DNA of 64,000 nucleotides. Origin: Allocoprococcus sp004560705 (GTDB taxonomy: Bacteria; Bacillota; Clostridia; Lachnospirales; Lachnospiraceae). Shown in pieces: positions 43,531 through 52,633 of this stretch. How positions within the stretch are numbered: the stretch's first letter is position 1; every line of letters begins with the position of its first letter. A model generated the notes under the pieces. That model ran no database searches. It worked only from the letters and a program-made list of their open reading frames with translations, and was not told where the DNA came from. The translations under genes and the position numbers were made by a program. Where the stretch lies: assembly GCF_052065755.1 (NCBI RefSeq), contig NZ_JBQHTK010000012.1, forward strand, positions 1 through 64,000, in the 5' to 3' direction.

Positions 43531-43710
43531 TTAGCTCATATTCAGCGACTTACCAAATCGTCTGGGTCTGGTAAATAAATTCACTTCACCCCATTTGCAC
43601 AACAGGTCCCGAATCATCGCCGTTTTATCAACATAGTAGAACCCTTCTGTCCGGATTTTTTCAAAGCTTTCTATCCCGACCGGAAGCTTCAAAAGTCCTC
43701 TGTCCGTCAT
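43531..43710 (-). pseudogene. AAA-ATPase-like family protein, N-terminal fragment
   Basis: A 59-residue frame: MTDRGLLKLPVGIESFEKIR, then FYYVDKTAMIRDLL and TRPRRFGKSLNMS, ending in a stop right after the P-loop. This is the family of the remnant at 1885-2731, which starts at the same P-loop. Start ATG 43710 with AAAGGAG and a good promoter upstream are intact, so a P-loop peptide may still be made. Confidence 0.8.
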
Positions 43711-43755
43711 CAGTCCGCTCCTTTCCCTAAACTACACTTCATTCACTGTTATCTT

Positions 43756-43784
43756 ATTGTAACAATAGCTGACGCGGTCTTCAA
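43756..43784 (-). promoter_or_regulatory. Promoter of the AAA-ATPase N-terminal fragment
   Basis: On the minus strand TTGAAG (43784-43779), 17 bases, TACAAT (43761-43756). The rest of the gap to 43968 shows no gene. Confidence 0.55.
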
Positions 43785-43968
43785 GAGGACACTTGATTCC
43801 CGCTTTTCTTCCTGCCTTTCTTCGCCGGATTATCCATCATCATCAAGTGTAGTCTGCACGAAACAAACGGATTCTATTCGGCTAGATCAGAGTATTTCTA
43901 CCGTCCCAGTATTCCTTTGCATTAGCATTATGCAAGTCGTGGTCAGGGCGTTCTTTACGTCAGTAACC

Positions 43969-45441
43969 TCACGTCGATATTTCCATTCTCTTTACTCCGC
44001 CATTCTCAATATGGATCCGATAATCGCAAATCTTAAGTGCCGCCTTCCTGTGCGTCACGATCAAACAGGTCTTCTCCTTCAGCGACGCAATATTCCCAAG
44101 CAGCTTTGCCTCCGTCTCTTCGTCCAGTGCACTGGTGCTTTCATCCAGTAACAGGATCGGTGCACGGCTAAGCAAAGCCCTCGCCACGGCTACACGCTGA
44201 GCCTGACCTTCCGACAATCCGATTCCCCGTTCTCCAATGACCGTATCCAGTCCGGCATCACTTTTCACAATCAACCGTTCGATACAGGCCGCTTTTGCTG
44301 CCTGCAGGATCTCTTCATCGGTGGCGTCATCCGTAAACATGGTAAAATTCTCCCGAAGTGTACCGGAAAATAGTGTATTTCCCTGAGGAACATAAGCAAA
44401 GAGCGATCTCATCCTGCGGGACGGCATCTCCTCTGTCCCATTATCAAAGCAGAAGCCCAACTGCCCACTACTTGGCTGATAAATTCCCAAAAGGAGCTGA
44501 AACAGTGTGCTCTTGCCTCCACCCGAAATACCTGTCACAGCAACAAAATCGCCTTTTCCGATGCGGATATTCACCTGTTCCAGCACAGGCTGCCTGTCTT
44601 TTCCATAGGAGAAGCACAGATTATGCATCTGTATTGCCGAAAAATCTTTGTAAAGTTCTCTTCCGTCTGCACAAACACCATTCTCCTCTTCCGGAAGATC
44701 CAGGATCTCTTTCAATCGCTCCGCGGAACTGATGGTTCCATAGACCTGACCGGCTACTCCTGCGGCACTTGCGATCGGCTTTTGAATCTGCCCCACCAGC
44801 TGGATGATCGCCGCCAGCATTCCGTATGTCAGATTTCCCCTGTAAATGCCAAAGCCGCCCCAGAGCATACAAAACAGCCACCCAAACTGGAAAATCAGAT
44901 TGATACTGTTGTTCATATACACAGAAAAAGCGCCCTTTCGCATCTGTGCTTCCTGAAAATGCTGCTGCCGTACATCCATCTGGTACTCTATCCGCTTTTC
45001 AGAGCCACTCGCCTTGATCAGTCGCAGATTCTCCAAAGTTTCCTGTAGCATCGCATGCAGCTGTCCTTCTTTTTCCTGTACTTCTTTATGCCTTTGCTTC
45101 ATGGGTTTCCTGAACAGGATCAATAGCAGAAGTCCCAGCATTCCTCCCAGAACCAGCACCACCACAAATCTCCAGTCCATGGCGATCAAAATAGCCGCGG
45201 CTCCGAGAAAGCTCACGCCCATGCCGACCACCCCCGGCACGATCTCCACGATGCCGTTTTTGACAACATTTACATCCGAGAACATGCGATTGACCAATTC
45301 CCCACTGTGGTAGCCATTCAATCCCGCATACTGTTTCCCCAACAGGCTCTTCAGAATCATAGACCGCATTTCTTTTAAAAGAAGCGCATTCGTCTTCGTA
45401 TTCAGCAGTCCCAAGCCTAAGGAAAGGCACCGGATCATCAT
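43969..45441 (-). pseudogene. ABC exporter (fused permease-ATPase), N-terminus missing
   Basis: The 490 residues begin inside the membrane domain (LGLLNTKTNALLLKEMRSMI) and continue to a complete ATPase: Walker A GISGGGKSTLF, signature GLSEGQAQRV, Walker B PILLLDESTSALDE and switch VTHR. Half-transporters of this type have about 570-580 residues, so roughly the first 80-90, with two membrane helices, are absent. No ribosome site or promoter stands before the first ATG. The break near 45441 is another deletion scar facing the DUF4832 gene promoter. Confidence 0.75.
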
Positions 45442-45468
45442 GGCGTATCTTTATGTTTGAACAAGAGT

Positions 45469-45497
45469 TTGACATCCTTCTTATCGTCTGTTAGAGT
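45469..45497 (+). promoter_or_regulatory. Promoter of the DUF4832 gene
   Basis: TTGACA (45469-45474), 17 bases, TAGAGT (45492-45497), about 80 bases before the ATG. Confidence 0.6.
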
Positions 45498-45576
45498 AAA
45501 TTTAAAATAAGACGTAGCTATTCGTACGGCGGTTCGAATTGCTGCAAGAAAGCTTTTAGGAAACGGAGCACATACA

Positions 45577-47004
45577 ATGAAATTCATGAATGCTTTTTCT
45601 TTCAGATTATGGATACTGGTCTTTCTTTTGTTAGGAATCATAATTGCCTATCTGTTGACCTCCTATGCAAACCGCATCACTTATATGGCAGAAGCTTTTA
45701 CCGAAAGCAGCGAGCCGCTTGCCAATCCTTACCAGGGCTTTTACCACATCATCGGCTATACCTTGTCCGATGAATATACATCTGCAAATGCTTCTTATCA
45801 GACGGATTCTTACACAGCTTCTCTGGCGCTGCTGGAAATCAATCTGAAAAATTACCGTAAAACCGAAATAAGCGAAACCGGACTCACACAATTCAATGAC
45901 ATTCTGGAAGCCTGGTCACAAGCCCCTTCCAATCCAAAACTGATCCTCCGTTTTCTTTATGACTGGGATGGCATCGCAGCGGTTACCGAACCGGATTCAC
46001 TGGATCGGATTCTGACACATATGGATCAGATCAGTCCACTGGTCAATCAGCATCAGGATCTGATTTACATCATACAAGGGATATTCATAGGAAACTGGGG
46101 TGAAATGCATCATTCGCGTTTTATGGATGGCGCTTCCGTAGGCACGCTCATCCGCCACTTAAATGCTGTCATCGCACCTTCCATCTACCTTTCCGTCCGC
46201 ACGCCCGCGCAGTGGAGAATGATCAACGATGTGTATGATGTCCCCTCGAACTTCCCGGCATTTGGAACAGATGATTCTCTGATGGGAAGACTTGGTCTTT
46301 TCAATGACGGGATGCTTGGTTCCGAATCTGACCTTGGCACATACGGATCGACCGCAAGACGCGATGCCGGTTCTCCGGCTTACCAGGGCACACGAACAGA
46401 AGAACTGGAATTCCAGAATCGCTTATGCCGGTATGTGCCAAACGGCGGCGAAGTCATTTACCAAAGCACACTGAGCACTCTGAACACCTCCGTATCCGCA
46501 CTTCAGACCATGCATGTCTCTTACCTGAATGCCGATTACGACAGCCGCGTTCTGGATAAATGGAGAAATACTCTCTGGACCGGAAAGGATGCTTTTCGTG
46601 GATGTGACGGATACCGCTATGTACAGGAACATCTCGGATATCGCTACCTGATCCAATCCTGCAAGCTCAGGAAATCCGGAGTACTAAGACAGAATTTATC
46701 CCTCACGCTGACCCTGCAGAACGTCGGATTTGCCAACACACTGAAACCATTTCTAACTTCGATTGTACTAAAAAATGCAGAAACCGGAGAATGTATCAGC
46801 GTTCCATTCGGTGCAGATCTTCGAAAGCTCTGCAGCGGGCAAAAAAAATCTTTCACAGTGAAACTTCCTGTGAAAGATCTGAAACACGGCAGATATCAAA
46901 TTTATTTTTCTGTAACAGATGAAACAAGCGGGGAAATGATTCTGCTGGGGAATAAGAATGAAGCTACAGATGATGGGTATCTGTTAGGGCAGTTGGAGAA
47001 GTAA
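45577..47004 (+). CDS. Membrane-anchored DUF4874/DUF4832 protein
   Basis: A 475-residue protein with an N-terminal signal anchor (about 10-30) and a large extracytoplasmic part. The N-terminal half matches DUF4874 (LANPYQGFYHIIGY, LILRFLYDWDG, GIFIGNWGEMHHSRF). The C-terminal half matches DUF4832 (VSYLNADYDSRVLDKWRNTL, HLGYRYLIQSCKL, then an Ig-like end). These domains have a TIM-barrel glycosidase look and often occur with polysaccharide genes, but no activity is established. Apparently intact among decayed neighbours. Confidence 0.85.
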   Translation: MKFMNAFSFRLWILVFLLLGIIIAYLLTSYANRITYMAEAFTESSEPLANPYQGFYHIIGYTLSDEYTSANASYQTDSYTASLALLEINLKNYRKTEISETGLTQFNDILEAWSQAPSNPKLILRFLYDWDGIAAVTEPDSLDRILTHMDQISPLVNQHQDLIYIIQGIFIGNWGEMHHSRFMDGASVGTLIRHLNAVIAPSIYLSVRTPAQWRMINDVYDVPSNFPAFGTDDSLMGRLGLFNDGMLGSESDLGTYGSTARRDAGSPAYQGTRTEELEFQNRLCRYVPNGGEVIYQSTLSTLNTSVSALQTMHVSYLNADYDSRVLDKWRNTLWTGKDAFRGCDGYRYVQEHLGYRYLIQSCKLRKSGVLRQNLSLTLTLQNVGFANTLKPFLTSIVLKNAETGECISVPFGADLRKLCSGQKKSFTVKLPVKDLKHGRYQIYFSVTDETSGEMILLGNKNEATDDGYLLGQLEK

Positions 47005-47045
47005 GGCATTTCACCAACTGCCCTCGCTTCCTCCGCTTCTGCCTT
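47001..47045 (-). pseudogene. Possible C-terminal scrap of a second nucleotidyltransferase gene
   Basis: The plus-strand sequence from 47001 closely resembles 48783 onward, the 3' end of the nucleotidyltransferase gene. On the minus strand one frame gives RKRGQLVKCLTS beside ERGTLVKRLTS of that gene, with stops just upstream. Only about 40 bp can be aligned by eye, so this is tentative. Confidence 0.4.
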
Positions 47046-47101
47046 CAGTGGAAGCAAGCGAAAATCTGCCGATTGCCGAAATTCACTGATTAGCAAAATA
47101 A

Positions 47102-47389
47102 TTAATACTCCCTGGTACTCTTATTTACGAACGGTCTATATTCCTCCGCAATCTTTATTCCTTTAATGAACTCACATGCTTGTTCATAATAATAATTTAC
47201 TGCTGTCTGAAATACATTTTCTCTTTTTCCCGCAAGAATATCTTCGCTAAACGCAATCTCCTGATGATATGGCACCTGCTTGCCTGCAAATACTATATAA
47301 TTCTTCTGATTTTCCAAATCAACTACTAATTGAGGTGTATCACCAATCGTAAGAATATTTCCATCTCTCTTAACGTTAATTTTATTCAC
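47102..47389 (-). CDS. Small protein downstream of HipA-like kinase
   Basis: A 95-residue protein with no recognised domain; it has TPQLVVDLENQKNYIVFAGK and an acidic-basic C-terminus ending RPFVNKSTREY. It starts with GTG 47389 behind AAGGTGG, nine bases after the HipA-like stop, so the two form one transcript. It could be a partner of the kinase, but it does not look like HipB (no HTH). Confidence 0.6.
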   Translation of the reverse strand: MNKINVKRDGNILTIGDTPQLVVDLENQKNYIVFAGKQVPYHQEIAFSEDILAGKRENVFQTAVNYYYEQACEFIKGIKIAEEYRPFVNKSTREY

Positions 47390-47398
47390 ATTACCACC

Positions 47399-48628
47399 TT
47401 ACCAATACTTCTCTTTTTTCCAGATTTTCTTTCCTTGCTGAAATAATTTCAAATACTCTACTTTTTGAACAATCGTCTGTGCAATCTTTTCTGCTCTGTC
47501 TGACGGCATATTAGTATATTTTTCCAACAACTCACAAACTTCCACAGAAAAGCCATCCAACATATCTAAATCAATAAGCTTCTTATTTTCTACATATCGA
47601 AGCAGATCAACTTCTTTCTGACAAAAAGATGTCACTCTGATATTCAACAAATTATCTTTTGTAGGAATAATATCATTATTGTAAAACAAGGCATTTCCAG
47701 TGTCAAATATAGGTGCCATTGCAACAAGCTTTCTCTCTCTTGAATCATACAAAAATCCAAAATTATTAAAATGTCTGTCTGTATTCGTCAAGATAAAGTC
47801 TATAAGAATCGTATATTCCAATTGTTCACGTACTACCTTCTCGTCCATTCCCATCTTAACTGCCTGATGAATCATAGCTTCATATGAAGACATTTCATTC
47901 GGTATCTTATAATTTCTAACTAACTGATACGCTGACACGAATTCCAACTTTGAAGATGTAAACAACGGACTCAACGAACAGGAAATCTCCTGCTCATCGA
48001 TTTTTGCTGTTTCAATCTGATAAGGCACATAATTCTTCCATCCTAATCGTTCATGCAAATGACTGGCAATCAGTTCATTCACAGATTGCTGTCCATAATC
48101 ATTGGCATTTATTTTTATTAAATATCTGATACCATCTCTAATAACCCATTTCTTTTTCATTTCCCCTGTAACCGATGAGGACGGAGAAAATCTTGAAATC
48201 TCAGCATCAACATCGATTTTCTCAGAATCCGTCAGAAGCGAACCAAGGTCGTCTGAAAATGTATTATCATAAAAATTCAATTTTTTCCAGTAAAGCTCTT
48301 TTCCCAGAGGCTGCATCCAATAATGATCCGTAAGACTAAGCCCATAACCAGATAACATCAAAGCCAGACTGGATTGTTCCTTCAGATAATTCAACACCTG
48401 TTGAATCCCTCTTCTGGAATCTGGAATTGCCCTTGATCTCCACCAGGTTACAATACTATTGTGATTATCCGCACTGCACCCAACAGGTAATTCTTCCGGT
48501 AAATAGATTGCCAGTACCTGCTCTATTTCTCCCGAATTCAAATTAATTCGTACCATGCCCACATCCAAATCTTTATGCTTTAACACAAAAAGATTGTTTG
48601 GAATAATATCGGAATTGATAACAATCAC
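47399..48628 (-). CDS. HipA-like kinase-fold protein (second)
   Basis: A 409-residue protein. C-terminal kinase motifs: LTNTDRHFNNFGFLYDS (catalytic loop) and APIFDTGNALFYN (metal-binding Asp). WVIRDGIRYLIKINANDYGQ supplies the nucleotide-site lysine region, and NELIASHLHERLGW follows as in HipA. GTG 48628 with GAGGAAG is preferred over ATG 48688, which would sit only ~10 bases after the transcript start. It is larger than, and different in its N-terminal part from, the HipA-like protein at 2718-3818. Confidence 0.75.
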   Translation of the reverse strand: MIVINSDIIPNNLFVLKHKDLDVGMVRINLNSGEIEQVLAIYLPEELPVGCSADNHNSIVTWWRSRAIPDSRRGIQQVLNYLKEQSSLALMLSGYGLSLTDHYWMQPLGKELYWKKLNFYDNTFSDDLGSLLTDSEKIDVDAEISRFSPSSSVTGEMKKKWVIRDGIRYLIKINANDYGQQSVNELIASHLHERLGWKNYVPYQIETAKIDEQEISCSLSPLFTSSKLEFVSAYQLVRNYKIPNEMSSYEAMIHQAVKMGMDEKVVREQLEYTILIDFILTNTDRHFNNFGFLYDSRERKLVAMAPIFDTGNALFYNNDIIPTKDNLLNIRVTSFCQKEVDLLRYVENKKLIDLDMLDGFSVEVCELLEKYTNMPSDRAEKIAQTIVQKVEYLKLFQQGKKIWKKEKYW

Positions 48629-48704
48629 CTTCCTTCCTCTACTATGACGAATGCATCGGAATCCATTCTTATCCACACACTCAACCATTCAGCTATGCAT
48701 TACC

Positions 48705-48733
48705 ATTATATCAGAATAAATGCCCAAGTCCAA
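48705..48733 (-). promoter_or_regulatory. Promoter of the HipA-like/95-aa unit
   Basis: On the minus strand TTGGAC (48733-48728), 17 bases, TATAAT (48710-48705), with an extended TGA before the -10. Confidence 0.7.
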
Positions 48734-48766
48734 GAGTATGGTGAGAATTGACACTTTACTTCATTA

Positions 48767-49852
48767 CTACTCTTCGTATGATGTAAGGCGTTTCACCAAC
48801 GTCCCTCGCTCCCCCGCTTTCTTCATAATCGCAGAAATGGGTGCACGATTCAGTTTCTTATTATTTCTCAGGAAACGCACCAGTGTAGCAACCCACAGAA
48901 CCGGCCAGAAGACTGCTATTCTCCCCGCCTTTGGGAAATTAATATGCATCTGATGATGGAATTCTCTCACATAAGCCGCCAGCGAATTTCCTTCCATGCC
49001 TACCATACGTTCTGCTTCACTGTAGCCGAATTCTCCTGCATCCAAGATGTCTCTCAGCAATGCGTCCGTCACGTCCTGCTCTGCCGGATGCTCCGCCGGA
49101 ACCGGACTCTTCTTTGGATTCAATCCAAGATATCTCACGCATATAGCCGTTATCGCTTTTGCAAATTCTGCCGTACCGCTCTCGCAGGCCATTTCCCAGA
49201 AATCTCTCCGCGCTTTTTCCTCATCACAGTTTTCCCACAAGACAACCCAGTCACAGAGATTGCGAAGCCCAAATCCACTCCCGACAAAATGCTGCAGCAT
49301 ATGGATCAGCAGATAAAATCCCTGCCATGCCGTCTCATATGCATACATCTGTAATCCCTGCCATTCTACAAGGTGGACGTGCTGAACACTTTCTTTCTGA
49401 CACCTTTCCAGATATTGATTCAAATGCTTTTCCTTAAAAGCTTCCGCCCACGTTGTGTGAAGCTCTACCACTTCATTCTTCCCGGAAACCAGAACGATAT
49501 GATGGTTCGCATGCCATTTGCCGAAAGATGCGAAACCATTGTCTTTCAGAATCCGGACTGCCTTCCCGACATCATTTGCACTTGCTATAAACAGATCCAG
49601 ATCGGTTGTCTTCCGGTATTCCGGAACCGGGTAAAATCTTGCAACCGCACTGCCTTTCATTGTGACAGCAATAATTCCCGCTTTCTCCAAAAGCGCGGTG
49701 AGTCTGGAATTCAATACCTGTAATTGAATTCCTTTGTGCACAGTTTTCGCTGTTTTAAACTGCACAGCAAACCTCGGTTCTTCCGGAATCCTGTCCATCT
49801 CCAATACATTCTCAAGCAGTGACAGCACTTCATGACGGTCTGCATAAGCCAC
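48767..49852 (-). CDS. Nucleotidyltransferase-fold protein (PF14907-like), probably 5'-truncated
   Basis: A 361-residue frame. VTMKGSAVARFYPVPEYRKT followed by TDLDLFI is the GS and DxD pattern of the uncharacterised nucleotidyltransferase family; VVELHTTW and the helical C-terminal part also fit. The first codon is a GTG without ribosome site. In-frame stops precede WQQLVAYADRHEVL, so the usual N-terminal residues are missing and the gene abuts the ATPase fusion, overlapping its end by 23 bp. Product activity is doubtful without a start region. Confidence 0.65.
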   Translation of the reverse strand: MAYADRHEVLSLLENVLEMDRIPEEPRFAVQFKTAKTVHKGIQLQVLNSRLTALLEKAGIIAVTMKGSAVARFYPVPEYRKTTDLDLFIASANDVGKAVRILKDNGFASFGKWHANHHIVLVSGKNEVVELHTTWAEAFKEKHLNQYLERCQKESVQHVHLVEWQGLQMYAYETAWQGFYLLIHMLQHFVGSGFGLRNLCDWVVLWENCDEEKARRDFWEMACESGTAEFAKAITAICVRYLGLNPKKSPVPAEHPAEQDVTDALLRDILDAGEFGYSEAERMVGMEGNSLAAYVREFHHQMHINFPKAGRIAVFWPVLWVATLVRFLRNNKKLNRAPISAIMKKAGERGTLVKRLTSYEE

Positions 49853-51975
49853 AAGTTGCTGCCATTATCAATTCTTGTGTAAATCCTCTCCTGGAGAAGA
49901 TATAGTAATGAAATGTTCCATTCTTGCGAAATACCGAAGCATATCTGCGAATCAGTTCCAATTCCCCGATTCCAATTTTCTCATTTCGATACTTGCAGGA
50001 ACCTATCAGATACTCATTTCCTTCCACCGGCGTTCCAACAATATCGATTTGAATTTCTTTTCTGGTTTTTGCATCTGTTCCCCACCACTGTCCAACATTG
50101 CTTAACAAAACAGGAAGATTGGATGCATAGCGAAGCAGATATTCTCGACACATTTTTTCAAAGACCAGCCCCATATAATCCGGATAATACCGTTTTACCG
50201 CCTGCTCATAAACCTGCTGCATACGTCCTGCACTGATTAGAGACATATTCCTCGGAACAAAACGGTACCAGAAACGGAAGAAATTATCATCAATGCCATA
50301 AACTGTTTTCTTTCCAGTCTTTTCTGTAATAGGAGTTTCTTTCTTCAAAATGCCCAAATCCAACAATACCTTCAAATATTTTGCACACACACCGGATTCA
50401 AGTCCTACTTTTGTAGAAATTTCATTTGAACGACTGGCACCGCCAGCAATAGCAGCAATGACTGAATTATAGATTGCCGGCTCCCGCAACTCTTGTTTTA
50501 ATAAATTTTCCGGCTCTTCAAACAGATAACTGGAGATATTGAACAAATTTTCCAATAGTGCTTCATCTAAATTTTTTTCTACATCAAGCTTGTTGATATA
50601 GTGAGGAATACCACCGGTCACACCATATAAAAGTGCCTGATCCTCTGTCGACAGATCCGGATAAAATGCTGTAATCTCACGGTAAGGCAGTGCCTGTATC
50701 TTAAACTGTGCCGTTTGGTGTCCGTAAAGAGGACTTTCATACCCCAGCACCCGATACTCCATAAAACTCTTGGATGAACCACACAGAATCAAATATAACT
50801 GTCCGTCCTGCCACTGATGGTCAATAATATGCTGAAGGCGTGATGAAAATGATTTCTCAGCCTTTGCCAAATATGGGTACTCATCAATAACAAACACCAT
50901 ACGTTTATGCGATGACATTGTTGTGATTTCTTCCAAGGCATCCTCATAACAATACCGTTCTTTTCCATCGGATGGGTATAGCTGTCTTTTTACGGTAATG
51001 CCGCTGACTTTATAATCACGGATGCTATAGGCACGGTTCTCTTCGAAAGTCCCTTTTACTTCAAGAACCAGGCTTTTTACAAGTTCCTTCATGCCTTTCA
51101 TCATGATCACGAACTCATAACCACATTTGTCCATGTATCGGATATTTTCTTTGCTGAAATATCCTCTGTCAAGTATGAATCCGACATGTTTGTAGCCGTA
51201 TCCGTTTGCTTTTTCCAGCATCAGCTGAAGCTGTGAGATATCGACGATGCTTCCGGGATATTCCTCATAAAAAAGCGGCTCTGAATTATTGTGGTCATAA
51301 GCAATAGAATAGTTGAGCACCGGCAGACCCTTGTCATCTTTTGCATGGCCGTATTCTACAAAATCGATGTCTCCGGCCTGGCAATTCTTATTGGTTGAAT
51401 CATAGGAAATATAGATCTTTTCTCTGTGATCACGGGACTGGTTCCACTCGTTTTGAAAAGCGATACTCTGGTCTCTTGTGATACTGTTAATAAAATCAGA
51501 GACCTTTGAATCGCTGTATATTTTCATTCCTTTTGTAAAAAGAGGATGATTATACGCGTAATCCGGATAATACTGTCCGGCATTATTTTCTGCTATGATC
51601 GAATAGGCAATCAGATCCAGAAACAAACCGCTGTCACGGCCGATCAGTCTGCCGATGATCTCATCCAGATAATATTCAGCAATGATACGACGCAGTACAA
51701 GGAATGCCCCGATCCGAAGGCAGCCACTGCGGCAGGCAGTATCTTTTATTTCCGGAAGCTCCGTGTCCGGAAAATATTTCAGGAAATTTGTATTCGGATA
51801 CATCATATCCGAATTACCATCCGTGCATTTACCTATGGTTGTGTTGATCGGCACTGTGTATTTTTTGCCAGGGTCGTATCTTCGGCCATAGGAATAGTAA
51901 ATATAAGTAACACCCTTGATTGTTTTTCTTGAAATTCCGGACGTGGAATCCGGTATTTTTACCTTGTAATCCAGT
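49830..51975 (-). pseudogene. In-frame fusion of IS1634-like transposase and a DUF234-type ATPase
   Basis: Residues ~1-300 (counting from GTG 51854) are an IS1634-like DDE transposase: MYPNTNFLKYFPDTELPE, IYISYDSTNK (first Asp) and FILDRGYFSKEN (second Asp). From about residue 301 (near 50951) the frame continues as an archaeal-type ATPase, starting at Walker B VFVIDEYPYLAKAE, then WYRFVPRNM and the DUF234 nuclease-like end (VFEKMCREYLLRY, IQIDIVG). The transposase lacks its last acidic residue and the ATPase lacks its P-loop. Homology extends upstream to 51975, where a CTG stands in place of a normal start behind GGAGGG. Confidence 0.8.
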
Positions 51976-52116
51976 TACATACGCCCTCCTATAGAGAGTT
52001 AATTAACTCTCTATAACAATAGCACATTTACCTGGGAAATGTAAGAAATACAGCCAGTTTTTAGCTTAAAATCAAGGTTTTTGAAAATTTCTAACCCTGT
52101 TCTCAGAAACGAGAGT
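50951..52116 (-). mobile_element. IS1634-like element remnant, 5' part
   Basis: Transposase N-terminal two thirds plus the upstream end. GAGAGTTAATTA occurs at the centre of the palindrome (51994-52005) and again at about 52105-52116, so one of these probably marks the terminal repeat. The distal end was lost in the deletion that made the fusion. Boundaries are approximate. Confidence 0.6.
51990..52015. repeat. 26-bp perfect palindrome upstream of the transposase
   Basis: Arms TATAGAGAGTTAA and TTAACTCTCTATA are adjacent without a loop. It lies 15 bp upstream of the transposase frame and could be an operator or the element's end joined to its target. Confidence 0.7.
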
Positions 52117-52149
52117 TAATTATCAAGGAAGTTCAGATTCAAGCAATAT

Positions 52150-52260
52150 ATAATATTAGTAACAGTTCAGCCATGAGAGAGAGCCTTAGCTACATATGCA
52201 GCGAGAAAGACTGCGAAGCAGTCGGCTCGAGCTTTATGGCTGAACTGTTACTAATATTAT
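52150..52260. repeat. 25-bp inverted repeat with nested hairpin
   Basis: Perfect 25-bp arms at 52150-52174 and 52236-52260 (inner ends GTTCAGCCAT / ATGGCTGAAC) flank 61 bp. Inside is a second hairpin GACTGC-GAA-GCAGTC (52209-52223). T-rich sequence follows on the plus strand (after 52260). It has the look of a palindromic extragenic repeat or MITE. It lies in the gap 52117-52325, which holds no gene. Confidence 0.75.
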
Positions 52261-52325
52261 CTTTTTTATTTAATCTATTCTTGACAATCCTTTTACATGT
52301 CTTTATACTGAATCTTGTAAATTGA

Positions 52326-52412
52326 TCCGGGGAGCTTGTGCGCCAGGCTGAGAGGAAGTTCAGAACTTCGACCCGCATACCTGATTTGGATAATGCCAAC
52401 GTAGGAACAAAC
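52326..52412 (+). promoter_or_regulatory. TPP (THI-element) riboswitch
   Basis: The conserved strings GGGGAGCTTGTGCGCCAGGC, CTGAGAGG, ACCCGCATACCTGATTTGGA and TAATGCCAACGTAGGAA appear in order, defining the pyrimidine and pyrophosphate sensor arms. It controls the thiSFGH-thiE operon downstream. Confidence 0.97.
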
Positions 52413-52430
52413 GCAAAAGAGCTAAGATCG

Positions 52431-52461
52431 CGGGAGAAGCCTATGGCATCTCCCGTTTTTT
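52431..52461 (+). terminator. Expression-platform terminator of the TPP riboswitch
   Basis: CGGGAGA (52431-52437) pairs with TCTCCCG (52449-52455), followed by six T. A further GC-rich stretch ending in a seven-T run (about 52585-52592) before thiS may be a second terminator. Confidence 0.85.
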
Positions 52462-52633
52462 CATGCAATCATTCAAACCGGCAATTTACATTTTACAAAT
52501 ATATACAGGGAACAATTGAGATTGAACCGGCATTATGAGTTCATGAAGGGGTGCACCACCACGGGTACATTTCTTTGTGGACTTCTTTTTTTGCAGAATT
52601 GACCTTGATTGTTCAGAAAGGAGGATTGCATTC

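Noticed and set aside
45438..45641. 67-codon minus-strand frame upstream of the ABC exporter as its missing N-terminus
   Set aside because: The residues are not membrane-like and do not resemble an exporter N-terminus; it is antisense to the DUF4832 leader.
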